A program made the translations under genes and the position numbers. From assembly GCA_017480095.1 (NCBI GenBank), contig JAFVBG010000006.1:1-38545 (forward strand): a DNA stretch of 38,545 nucleotides, written 5' to 3'. The notes below the pieces were generated by a model that was given only the letters and a program-made list of their open reading frames with translations, did no database searches and was not told where the DNA came from. The stretch is from Candidatus Saccharimonadota bacterium. GTDB lineage: Bacteria > Patescibacteriota > Saccharimonadia > Saccharimonadales > Saccharimonadaceae. The first letter of the stretch is position 1, and every line of letters begins with the position of its first letter. Shown here in pieces: positions 27,461 through 34,410 of the stretch.

Positions 27461-27466
27461 ATTATA
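27461..27466 (-). promoter_or_regulatory. -10 box of the tRNA-Arg transcript
   Basis: TATAAT with extended TGG on the minus strand. It predicts a pre-tRNA leader of about 185 nt that includes the whole repeat array. Confidence 0.65.
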
Positions 27467-27527
27467 CCATACTTTAAGGATTTTTTCAGAGATTACTCGC
27501 CCAAAACCAGAATGGTATTTCTTTTAC

Positions 27528-28655
27528 CTACTCATTCGCCACACAGACGCCTTTTAGTGGTACGGCTCCTGTCCCACCTGCATCGTCAAAACCGGCATAG
27601 CTATTGCCAAAGAATGCTAGCGCCCAGTTATGCCCAGTGCTTGCCACCGTTGATGTGGCATACATATCCATAAATCCGCCTGTAAAGCCCATATCACTCT
27701 TCATCTGGCTAATTTTTGCACTATCTTCCAACTTGAGTCCATATGGCCAAGTATTTTCCGTGGTTGTCGTGGCACCATAGGCCATCAATATATCATAGAA
27801 ATCTGCCCCTGTTGGCAAGTGCGTATTTTCAGGGCAAACTAAATCTTCTTCGTTGCTCGATGTTCCCGCCACTGCAGTTGTTGACCACAACTGGCCATCC
27901 ACTTGTCGTTTATACATCACGCCCGCGACTTCACAGGTATCCCCTGCTGTCGTCCCGCAACTCTCAAAGGGATTATTGACTGTTCCATCATCCAACGTCG
28001 TTGCTGTGTAAACTAATGTCGTCGTGTAGGTTCCGCTCGCCTGGTCTGGAGCAGTCGAAACACCATAGGTGATATTCGTTTCTTCACCACCAGAAGTTTT
28101 TGTCCCGCGAGTGCGAATCACCGTTGGGTTTGCATGCATTTCCGACCAATCGTTCACAATTCCGCCGTCTGTCTTGTATGCCCATTTTCCCTGACCACCA
28201 GCCTCACTGGTTAACGACCCAGTTGGAATAGTATAGTTTCTATCTTCCACATGCGTCAAATCCGTTGATTCCGCCGCCGAAACGCTCAGTTTGTATCCGG
28301 CCGTATTATTTGTATAAACGTTCACTCTTGAGCTAGATGTATCAAACGAATTTGGTAACATAGTGATTTTTGAGCAGGAAGTGTTGTTGTTTGATATTTC
28401 ATCATAGGTATCAACTACACCTGAGCTGTTTCCTAATGCATCCATATACCGACTTACCTTGCCACAACCCGCATGGTTATCATGCGTTCCTTCGATTGTC
28501 ATGGAAATCGCTGGCAAAACCTGGACATAAATCTCTGTATTACCAGACACCGAGACTCGTCCCGTTGTTGCAGAAATATTATACAGTGGCAAAGCCGCCA
28601 GCCCAATAGTTACGACTGACCCCGCTGCCACTAAAAGATTAGTGGAGTTTTTCAT
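27528..28655 (-). CDS. WxL-like surface protein with a C-terminal FISUMP domain
   Basis: A 375-residue secreted protein with a signal peptide (about 1-30). Residues about 35-225 form a WxL-like domain: IYVQVLPAISM, GYKL at 120-123 and ASGTYTTTLVYTATTL at the end. Residues about 230-375 form a FISUMP (Fibrobacter major paralogous) domain with cysteine pairs and LPTGADFYDIL. The fusion suggests wall attachment through the first domain and ligand binding through the second. AAAGGA lies 4 nt before the ATG. The 5' UTR is about 85 nt and very A-rich. Confidence 0.72.
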   Translation of the reverse strand: MKNSTNLLVAAGSVVTIGLAALPLYNISATTGRVSVSGNTEIYVQVLPAISMTIEGTHDNHAGCGKVSRYMDALGNSSGVVDTYDEISNNNTSCSKITMLPNSFDTSSSRVNVYTNNTAGYKLSVSAAESTDLTHVEDRNYTIPTGSLTSEAGGQGKWAYKTDGGIVNDWSEMHANPTVIRTRGTKTSGGEETNITYGVSTAPDQASGTYTTTLVYTATTLDDGTVNNPFESCGTTAGDTCEVAGVMYKRQVDGQLWSTTAVAGTSSNEEDLVCPENTHLPTGADFYDILMAYGATTTTENTWPYGLKLEDSAKISQMKSDMGFTGGFMDMYATSTVASTGHNWALAFFGNSYAGFDDAGGTGAVPLKGVCVANE

Positions 28656-28746
28656 TTTTTCCTTTGATTGAAAAAGTGTGGAGACTATTTCAAATCTGAT
28701 TTATTTTTATTTATTTTTGTATATTTTTACTTCTATACAGATATTA

Positions 28747-28774
28747 ATTATATTTATATTTCAAACAATGTCAA
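28747..28774 (-). promoter_or_regulatory. Promoter of the WxL-like/FISUMP gene
   Basis: TTGACA (28769-28774), 16 nt, TATAAT (28747-28752). Its leader lacks the CATAAAGGTCAT motif of the other two WxL-like genes. Confidence 0.75.
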
Positions 28775-28810
28775 GTGGTTGCGATTGCTAAAATGCAATA
28801 AAAGCAGATA

Positions 28811-28830
28811 ACCGAGCTATATTCGCACGT
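28811..28830 (-). repeat. Partial duplicate of the tRNA-Gly 5' end
   Basis: This 20-mer matches 28911-28930, spanning the tRNA-Gly 5' end, at 18 of 20 positions and exactly 100 bp away. In the transcript it lies just after the tRNA and could pair with the acceptor 3' strand (ATTCGCAC with GTGCGAAT). Confidence 0.7.
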
Positions 28831-28849
28831 TTTTTCGGTACATAAAAAA

Positions 28850-28926
28850 TGGTGCGAATGAAGAGACTCTAACTCTCGACCTCTTCCTTGGCAAGGAAGC
28901 GCTCTAAACAACTGAGCTACATTCGC
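28850..28926 (-). tRNA. tRNA-Gly(GCC)
   Basis: A 77-nt cloverleaf with anticodon loop TTGCCAA (anticodon GCC), acceptor GCGAATG/CATTCGC, A73 and encoded CCA, then a TTTTTT run. TATAAT at 28940-28945 on the minus strand is the likely -10 box. Confidence 0.94.
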
Positions 28927-28974
28927 ACGTTATATGATAATTATATCAAACTTATAGGGTTTTGGCAAGAGGAT

Positions 28975-29442
28975 TTATTTCTTGGTATTTTTACGTGGGC
29001 AATATTCGCTCCCATCGCACTTGAACGTGATTCTATATTCTTCCCTATCACTGATAAATTCTGTTGTTTTGACATCCAAATTCCAAGCTTCGTAATCTAC
29101 ATATGGCTCTCCATCTTCATTAATTCCATATTCTGTCATCCGGCACTGCCACTCGTTTCTATTCGTGAGCGGGTATCCATTCTCATCATTAACTGGGAGA
29201 CCACGTTCGTCAATTTCAAGACCATAATCATTAAGCTGTACGCAATCGTGGGCGTAGTCATGCATCAGATGCGGGTATAAGCTGAGATAGGCTTCCTCTT
29301 CTGGGGTTTTCATCTTGCTGCTTTTATATAAAATCACACCAATCAAGGCGCTAATTAAGACTAGTATTATTGCCGCCATGGCAATAATCACGATTCCAAA
29401 TTTTCGATATTCGTTTTTTCTCTTTGTGCTTTTTGTTTTCAT
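28975..29442 (-). CDS. Single-pass membrane protein with a small cysteine-containing external domain
   Basis: A 155-residue protein with a basic N-terminus, a TM helix (about 15-37) and an acidic external domain with four cysteines (in HDCVQ, EWQCRM, TFKCD and EYCPR) that could form two disulfides. The repeated GLxxDERGLPVNDENGYP-like stretch resembles asparagine/aspartate-glycine turns of short surface repeats. No family recognised. AAGGAG lies 5 nt before the ATG; promoter TTGACA (29482-29487), 16 nt, TATAAT (29460-29465). Confidence 0.75.
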   Translation of the reverse strand: MKTKSTKRKNEYRKFGIVIIAMAAIILVLISALIGVILYKSSKMKTPEEEAYLSLYPHLMHDYAHDCVQLNDYGLEIDERGLPVNDENGYPLTNRNEWQCRMTEYGINEDGEPYVDYEAWNLDVKTTEFISDREEYRITFKCDGSEYCPRKNTKK

Positions 29443-29459
29443 TGAGACTCCTTACTTTC

Positions 29460-29487
29460 ATTATAATATTACTGTATTTTTTGTCAA
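29460..29487 (-). promoter_or_regulatory. Promoter of the 155-residue membrane protein gene
   Basis: TTGACA, 16 nt, TATAAT on the minus strand, starting right after a GC-rich hairpin that would insulate it from upstream transcription. Confidence 0.75.
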
Positions 29488-29490
29488 GGA

Positions 29491-29515
29491 AAATCCCCCG
29501 ATCAAAGATCGGGGG
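29491..29515 (-). terminator. Third hairpin of a terminator cluster
   Basis: CCCCCGATC (29495-29503) and GATCGGGGG (29507-29515) form a 9-bp stem, followed on the minus strand by ATTTTCC. Confidence 0.7.
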
Positions 29516-29554
29516 CGTTGCGGAAAGTAGGATTAGATACAGCATCCTTGGCTT

Positions 29555-29577
29555 AAAAACGCGCCTTTCTTGGGCGC
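29555..29577 (-). terminator. Second hairpin of a terminator cluster
   Basis: GCGCC (29561-29565) pairs with GGCGC (29573-29577); on the minus strand GTTTTTAA follows. Confidence 0.6.
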
Positions 29578-29588
29578 ACCTTGGAACC

Positions 29589-29612
29589 AAAAAACCCTCA
29601 CGAACGCAAGGG
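29589..29612 (-). terminator. First hairpin of a terminator cluster
   Basis: On the minus strand CCCTTGC-GTTC-GTGAGGG is followed by TTTTTTGG. Two G-U pairs complete the stem only in the minus-strand RNA; in the plus strand they become C-A mismatches, so the minus strand is the used one. Confidence 0.7.
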
Positions 29613-29679
29613 TCTTTTTTGTTTCCCTTTTTCGAGTTTTCCCGGAACTCTGGCGGCTCTCAACTTCGCCCGAATTCCT
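29589..29679 (-). ncRNA. Candidate small RNA of about 90 nt
   Basis: A minus-strand promoter, TTGACA (29710-29715), 18 nt, TAGAAT (29686-29691), predicts a start near 29679. The first terminator lies about 70-90 nt downstream, with two more behind it. No credible ORF with a ribosome site lies between. The RNA contains a small GAGTT/AACTC stem. It matches no RNA family I can recognise. Confidence 0.45.
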
Positions 29680-29806
29680 AGCTTTATTCTATCATAGCCA
29701 GAAGCGTTTTGTCAAGCTTGATTTTCTGCAACTTTGTTGGTTTTTCTTATGCTAATCTTTGCATAATTTTACAGAGGTAGATGGTCAAAAACCGAACACT
29801 CTCCCC

Positions 29807-29857
29807 TTGACTTTTTATACTGTTTGTGCTATAATTAGAATATAGGGCTTGCGTGCA
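29807..29857 (+). promoter_or_regulatory. Distal promoter of the GCPTCG/DsbA operon with 5' hairpin
   Basis: TTGACT (29807-29812), 17 nt, TATAAT (29830-29835). Near the predicted start lies CTTGC/GCAAG, a small hairpin like the one in front of the 23281 gene. A second, nearer -10 (TGCTATATT, hexamer 29885-29890) would give a leaderless mRNA. Confidence 0.7.
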
Positions 29858-29898
29858 AGTCTGGATTTCTTGTGGGTTTTCTGCTATATTATATAGTG

Positions 29899-30585
29899 AT
29901 GAGCGAGGTAAAAAAGTTTCATAAAAAGGAGCTGAAAAAGTGGAAGTTAGCCTTCCGTGGTATTTCTCTAGCGATGCGCGAGAAGAGATTTTGGGTGGCT
30001 TTCGTTCTAACTTTTTTGATTTTTGGAGTCGTACTAAATCTGCTAAATAGCGGCACGGCCGGCGTCAATCTGTTATTTATTGGTGGCATTGAGGGATTCT
30101 TCCGGACACTCTGGAAATCCTTACTTGCAGTCTTCGGCATTGGGCGCAATTTTTCCGATTTTATACTCACATTTGGGATTTTACTATTGCAATCTCTGTT
30201 GATTGCCACTATTATCATCGTGATGAAGCATAATAGAGACGATAAGATCATCACGGCAGACGAAGCCGAACGGGCAAAGACTGGCTGGCAGAACTCCGGA
30301 CTGATTGCTGGTCTGGCGATTCTCGGTAGCGGCTGTCCGACCTGTGGCACGGCACTCATCACCCCTGTTCTGGGCATGCTTTTCTCGACTGGTGGCTATG
30401 CTATTGCTGGCACGGTTTCCTGGATTATTACCCTTTTAGCGATTATCGTGGCGATTTTTAGCTTACGCAGCGCTGGGATTGACGCTTACGCTGGGATTCT
30501 GAAAGTTTGCCCAAACATCGGCGGGCAAAGATTAAAGAAAAACTCACCGACAAGTCGGACGCAAGATGAGAAGATAATAGATTAG
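29899..30585 (+). CDS. Membrane protein with an intramembrane GCPTCG motif, likely thiol-redox partner
   Basis: A 228-residue protein with about four hydrophobic segments. A CPTC motif (C146 and C149) lies inside the third one, in a glycine-rich GSGCPTCGTALITP context; another cysteine lies near residue 208. It is followed after 11 bp by a DsbA-like gene, so I infer that it passes electrons to or from that protein, much as DsbB, DsbD or CcdA do, but it does not look like those families. The ATG at 29899 follows TATATT by 8 nt with no Shine-Dalgarno sequence; the frame is open to 29872. Confidence 0.7.
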   Translation: MSEVKKFHKKELKKWKLAFRGISLAMREKRFWVAFVLTFLIFGVVLNLLNSGTAGVNLLFIGGIEGFFRTLWKSLLAVFGIGRNFSDFILTFGILLLQSLLIATIIIVMKHNRDDKIITADEAERAKTGWQNSGLIAGLAILGSGCPTCGTALITPVLGMLFSTGGYAIAGTVSWIITLLAIIVAIFSLRSAGIDAYAGILKVCPNIGGQRLKKNSPTSRTQDEKIID

Positions 30586-30596
30586 AGAGGAGCAAA

Positions 30597-31301
30597 ATGG
30601 AAAACATCGGTAAAATTATTCGAACAGTAGCGCTAATTGCGGTTGGAGGATTCTTAATCGCACTAGTAATATTCAATGTTTCGGGTGGTTCGACCGCTGG
30701 TGAGAAAGCCTGGGATTTGCGTACCACGATCGGCAACCATGAAGCCAAGAATCATTTTATCATGTACACTGACCTCGCTTGCCCTTATTGTGATGTCTTT
30801 TCACGAGCTGTAATGGAAAATGAAGAGGAATTTCAGCAGTTGATTGCCGAAAATGATATTATGGTCGAGATTCGCTTGATGGATTTTCTCTATCATTATG
30901 GTGAAAGTAAACCAGAGATGTCAAAATGGAGTGCCGAAGCCACGGTTTGCGCCACGGAAAAAGATAAGTTTTGGGATTATTATCATGCTGGCCTGAAAGC
31001 CCTCTGGGATGATTACCATTCTAAAGGTATCGGCACTTCAAAAACCGCCCCGAAAATCGAGGGGATGACGCGTGATTACTGGGTAAACATCGGTGAAAAA
31101 GTCGGACTAGATAAAGACGAGTTCTCTACCTGTATGGACAGCGAGGAGACCACGAGGACTCTGGCGGAACGCCGCGAGAAGACTTTGCGTAGTGGCGCTC
31201 AGGGAATGCCGTATTTCGTCGAGGGCAAGTTCAAACAGAGCGGTTTTGACAACACCTGGGGCTGGGAAGAAGCCAAAACTTTCTTGACGGCTGGAATCTA
31301 A
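30597..31301 (+). CDS. DsbA-like membrane-anchored thioredoxin-fold protein
   Basis: A 234-residue protein with an N-terminal TM anchor (about 8-27) and a DsbA/Com1-type domain outside the membrane. The active site is CPYC at 62-65 and the cis-proline lies in GMPYF near 209-213. A helical insertion between them is normal for DsbA. It probably forms or reshuffles disulfides in surface proteins; several in this window carry paired cysteines. GAGGAG lies 4 nt before the ATG, and it is co-transcribed with the GCPTCG protein. It overlaps the converging methylase gene by 4 bp. Confidence 0.9.
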   Translation: MENIGKIIRTVALIAVGGFLIALVIFNVSGGSTAGEKAWDLRTTIGNHEAKNHFIMYTDLACPYCDVFSRAVMENEEEFQQLIAENDIMVEIRLMDFLYHYGESKPEMSKWSAEATVCATEKDKFWDYYHAGLKALWDDYHSKGIGTSKTAPKIEGMTRDYWVNIGEKVGLDKDEFSTCMDSEETTRTLAERREKTLRSGAQGMPYFVEGKFKQSGFDNTWGWEEAKTFLTAGI

Positions 31302-31993
31302 ACCATTGGGATTTGCTTCGCTTCAAAAAGCACCGTCGGTACCGCTGGAGGCGGAGTAAAATCAGTTGGCTTCAGAGGATACTTGATTTTAGTCTGATAC
31401 TGACGAATTAACTGCTGACCGAGTTGCGATGTATAGTGCCTATCTGTCAATAACAACTTCAGTGCAAATTGCTTTTGCAAAATGAGATAAAAACTATCGG
31501 GTGGGTTCTTCGCTTCAATTAGCTTATGCACAATGGCCGAGCTAAGGTGGAACGGCGGATTGGCAAAAACTTTATAATGACACTCCGGCAAATCTAGCTG
31601 CAGAAAATCTTTCTCGGCAAGATAGACCGTAGCGAGGCGCGGGCTTTTAGACTGAATCGTATTAGACTTCGCAGTTTTTACAGTTTTTACAGTTTTTGCA
31701 GCTTTTGGATCTCCCGACTGATTTATAGGCTCAGTAGGGTTTAAATCAGCATAATCCCGCACCATAATTCCCTGTTTTTGAAGATTTTTACGTAACTTAG
31801 TGGCAGTCTGCGTATCTGGTTCAACCGCAATTACGGTGCGACAGCGCTTGGCCAGCGCCGAGGTGATCACCCCAGAGCCAGCACCAATATCAACCACCAT
31901 ATCACGCTTCTTGATATTAGAATGACCAATCAACATCAGCGCCAGTCGAGGGCTACGCAAGAAGTGTTGAGATAGTAGATGGTTGCGTGCCAT
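31298..31993 (-). CDS. rRNA adenine dimethyltransferase family protein (KsgA/Erm-like)
   Basis: A 231-residue SAM-dependent methylase. LSQHFLRSP near the N-terminus and VVDIGAGSGVIT (about 34-45) are typical of KsgA and Erm. The catalytic motif is NPPF (in VFANPPFHLSSAIV); KsgA usually has NLPY and Erm N(I/L)P(F/Y). It is shorter than KsgA (about 270) and carries a lysine/threonine-rich insert encoded by a 9-bp tandem repeat near 31671-31706. It may dimethylate 16S A1518/A1519 or 23S A2058. Starts 3 bp after the hisS stop codon. Confidence 0.82.
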   Translation of the reverse strand: MARNHLLSQHFLRSPRLALMLIGHSNIKKRDMVVDIGAGSGVITSALAKRCRTVIAVEPDTQTATKLRKNLQKQGIMVRDYADLNPTEPINQSGDPKAAKTVKTVKTAKSNTIQSKSPRLATVYLAEKDFLQLDLPECHYKVFANPPFHLSSAIVHKLIEAKNPPDSFYLILQKQFALKLLLTDRHYTSQLGQQLIRQYQTKIKYPLKPTDFTPPPAVPTVLFEAKQIPMV

Positions 31994-31996
31994 ATC

Positions 31997-33313
31997 CTAG
32001 AACTTTAGCGGCGTAATCTCTCCCGTCTGCAAATTCTTCGCCATGTAATCACCCGTGGCCACTTCGCTCTCACCAAGCACGACTGCCGAGGTGGCAATCT
32101 TGGCCGCGTGAGTCATGCGGTCGCCGAGGCGTTTATCTGTCAAGATGATGTCGGTCAGGTAGCCAGCTTTACGCAGTTTCGCGGCGAGTTGCAGGGCGGC
32201 GGGTTGTTCACCGGCCGTAATCGGGATGATAGCGTAGCTAATCGGGCGAAAATCTTCGTCTTTTAAGAGGTTGTATTCAGAAAGAATATAGAACAAGCGC
32301 GTCAAACCAATCGAGCCGCCTACACCTGGGAACTTCTGCTCAGTGAAATAACCCGTCAAGTTCTCGTAGCGACCGCCACCGCCAATGGAACCAATCTCTT
32401 TATAATCTGGCAAAATCGTCTCAAAAACTGTACCAGTATAATAATCTAGGCCGCGAATAATCATCATGTCGGCGATAATTGCTTCGTCATCGCGCGGATC
32501 ATCATTTTCTAAAATACCAGCCTCCGCCAGGCGCAAAACTTCATCCAGTTCGCGGATACCTTCTTCAAAAATCGGGTCGGAGATTTCTAGACTCTTTAGC
32601 CTGGCGATGGCTTCTTCTCTCGTGCCAGAAATATGCATAAAAGTTTCAATCTTGGCTTTTTCTGCTTCAGAAAGACCCTCTTCTATCAGGGCGGCAGAAG
32701 TTTTTTCTGGCGTAACTTTCTCGGCATGGTCAATAATACTAGAGATGCCTGGCAACTTTTCTTTAATGCCTAGACCAGAAACTAGACCAGTTAAAAGCTT
32801 ACGGTTGCTAACGCGAATCAGAATCTTCTGGCTCAAAATCGCCTTAGCAGCGTCGAGAAAAGTCAAAATCACTTCTGCATCATAACTCAGAGGCAAATCA
32901 TTACGACCGATAACGTCCATATCACACTGATAAAACTCGCGGAAGCGCCCTTTTTGCGCCCGCTCACCACGAAAGTTGCGGCCAATCTGGGTAGCGCGGA
33001 ATGGAAAAGCCAGCTGAGACTCATGCTCCACAACATAGCGAGCCAGAGGAACAGTGTGGTCAAAACGAAGGGCTTGGTCTGAACCTTCCGAAGCTTCCTT
33101 AGTTTTGACGACCTTGTAGATTTGCTTCTCAGTATCTCCGCCAGCTTTTGCTAGCAAAATGTCCGTGCGGTCAATCACTGGAGTTTCGATAGATTCAAAG
33201 CCGTGGAGATGATACACCCGTGCAATCTCGTTTTTCATTTGATCAAAAATGGCTTGGCGCGCAGGCAAAAGCTCTTGCATGCCAGAAATTGGGGATGTAT
33301 TAATAGCTTTCAT
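31997..33313 (-). CDS. hisS: Histidine-tRNA ligase
   Basis: A 438-residue class II aminoacyl-tRNA synthetase. Motif 2 is in the QIGRNFRGERAQKGRFREF region, the histidine-binding signature is GLDYYTGTVFE, GGGGRYENL precedes motif 3, and a C-terminal anticodon-binding domain follows (about 345-438). TGCTATAAT ends 7 nt before the ATG, with no Shine-Dalgarno sequence, so it is probably leaderless. Its promoter overlaps that of tRNA-Phe on the other strand. Confidence 0.96.
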   Translation of the reverse strand: MKAINTSPISGMQELLPARQAIFDQMKNEIARVYHLHGFESIETPVIDRTDILLAKAGGDTEKQIYKVVKTKEASEGSDQALRFDHTVPLARYVVEHESQLAFPFRATQIGRNFRGERAQKGRFREFYQCDMDVIGRNDLPLSYDAEVILTFLDAAKAILSQKILIRVSNRKLLTGLVSGLGIKEKLPGISSIIDHAEKVTPEKTSAALIEEGLSEAEKAKIETFMHISGTREEAIARLKSLEISDPIFEEGIRELDEVLRLAEAGILENDDPRDDEAIIADMMIIRGLDYYTGTVFETILPDYKEIGSIGGGGRYENLTGYFTEQKFPGVGGSIGLTRLFYILSEYNLLKDEDFRPISYAIIPITAGEQPAALQLAAKLRKAGYLTDIILTDKRLGDRMTHAAKIATSAVVLGESEVATGDYMAKNLQTGEITPLKF

Positions 33314-33320
33314 ACTTGCA

Positions 33321-33345
33321 ATTATAGCACACTTTGTGATATAAT
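33321..33345. promoter_or_regulatory. Overlapping divergent promoters of hisS and tRNA-Phe
   Basis: TATAAT on minus (33321-33326) for hisS and on plus (33340-33345) for tRNA-Phe, 13 bp apart. Confidence 0.7.
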
Positions 33346-33356
33346 AATAGACATCT

Positions 33357-33432
33357 GGTCATGTAGCTCAGTTGGTAGAGCAGCGGCCTGAAGAGCCGCG
33401 TGTCACTGGTTCAAGTCCAGTCGTGACCACCA
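33357..33432 (+). tRNA. tRNA-Phe(GAA)
   Basis: A 76-nt cloverleaf with anticodon loop CTGAAGA (anticodon GAA), acceptor GGTCATG/CGTGACC, A73 and encoded CCA. Confidence 0.95.
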
Positions 33433-33436
33433 TACC

Positions 33437-33496
33437 TTGACTTTTTAGATAAAGTGTGGTATAATATAGAGATAAGCCCGCGTTTGCGGCTTTTTT
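33437..33496 (+). other. Promoter-terminator micro-unit downstream of tRNA-Phe
   Basis: TTGACT (33437-33442), 17 nt, TATAAT (33460-33465) predicts a start near 33472. A hairpin, AAGCC-GC/GC-GGCTT, starts about 2 nt later and is followed by TTTTTTC, giving an RNA of about 25 nt. It closely resembles the unit at 11480-11538, including AAGTGTG before the -10 box. Confidence 0.55.
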
Positions 33497-33528
33497 CTTG
33501 CAAAATGTAATTTTATGATAAAAAGCTC

Positions 33529-33575
33529 TTGACATAACCGGTTTGAACGTGGTAAAATGGGGTCATAAAGGTCAT
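33529..33575 (+). promoter_or_regulatory. Promoter and leader motif of the third WxL-like gene
   Basis: TTGACA (33529-33534), 18 nt, TAAAAT (33553-33558), then CATAAAGGTCAT (33564-33575) at the expected transcript start. The spacer holds an 8-bp palindrome, AACCGGTT. The same layout precedes the gene at 16127. Confidence 0.75.
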
Positions 33576-33613
33576 TATATAAACAAAAACCAAAAATAAA
33601 AAGGATCATTAAA

Positions 33614-34315
33614 ATGCGTATTCAAAAGCGTAAAACACATTTTTTGGCAGGCGTACTGGCTCTTGGTACGGTTGCCGGCGCTGTTGCAGGTAGCGCGTTA
33701 ATTTCACCTGCCCCTCAAGCGAGCGCTGAAGGTGGTACGGGTTCTTCGGCTGAGACACAGGTTCAGCTCAATCTCTTACCAGTACTTTCAGTGGCCGTAG
33801 ATGATTTTAACATTGAAATCACCCCGACCGACAATGGCACCGTAGCCCAATCTACGGGTGATGTCCTCGTCGATTCCAATAATGCCAGTGGCTACAAGGT
33901 CTATCTTTCAACCAAGACTTCCGAGACAGGCTTAACGCATTCCAATTCTGCTATTACGAAGAAGATTGCGGCCGTTTCTGGCGATATCAACCTCACAACT
34001 TACGAGTCCGACACAACCAAAAACAATACCTGGGGCTACATCCACGATAGCAAAATCAGTGCTATTCCTTACGACAGCTCTCTCACCAATGCTTGTACTG
34101 GTCTAGATGACGATGAAGTGGCTGAATGCTTTGCCGCTCAGCGTGCAGCAGTTTCTGCCAGCTCGGTCAAGATTTGCGAAGCCGACTCTGCCAATATGTT
34201 TGACCCAGATGCACGCGAAGATTGTACACTAACGATTGGCGTCAAGGCCGACAAGTCTATCCCATCTGGCACCTACTCCAATACTGTCGTCGTGACAGCG
34301 GTGCCAAACGCATAA
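33614..34315 (+). CDS. Secreted WxL-like surface protein
   Basis: A 233-residue protein with a signal peptide (about 1-38, cleavage after ASA). Landmarks of the WxL-like domain are QVQLNLLPVLSV, GYKV at 93-96 and the final SGTYSNTVVVTAVP. Two internal cysteine pairs (ACTGL/ECFAA and KICEA/DCTL) could form disulfides. The closest relatives in the window are the genes at 15567-16127 and 27528-28655. It shares a promoter and leader motif with the former, so the two are probably regulated together. AAGGA lies 8 nt before the ATG. Confidence 0.7.
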   Translation: MRIQKRKTHFLAGVLALGTVAGAVAGSALISPAPQASAEGGTGSSAETQVQLNLLPVLSVAVDDFNIEITPTDNGTVAQSTGDVLVDSNNASGYKVYLSTKTSETGLTHSNSAITKKIAAVSGDINLTTYESDTTKNNTWGYIHDSKISAIPYDSSLTNACTGLDDDEVAECFAAQRAAVSASSVKICEADSANMFDPDAREDCTLTIGVKADKSIPSGTYSNTVVVTAVPNA

Positions 34316-34359
34316 TATTAATCTAGTTAACCATTCCCAAAAAGAAAAAATGATCCTAC

Positions 34360-34395
34360 CCTCGGCAGGTTATCCTGTCGAGGACTTTGTTTTCT
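34360..34395 (+). terminator. Terminator of the third WxL-like gene
   Basis: CCTCGGCAGG (34360-34369) pairs with CCTGTCGAGG (34374-34383) around TTAT, one G-U pair; ACTTTGTTTTC follows. Confidence 0.8.
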
Positions 34396-34410
34396 AGAGT
34401 TAATGCAAAA

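Noticed and set aside
29530-29540. GGATTAGATAC, identical to a conserved 16S rRNA motif
   Set aside because: The flanking bases do not match 16S, and the motif lies between two terminators; a chance 11-mer.
29769-29788. 20-mer TTTACAG-GGTAGATGGTC shared with 11541-11560 (18 of 20)
   Set aside because: A few such matches are expected by chance in a window of this size, and the contexts differ in orientation.
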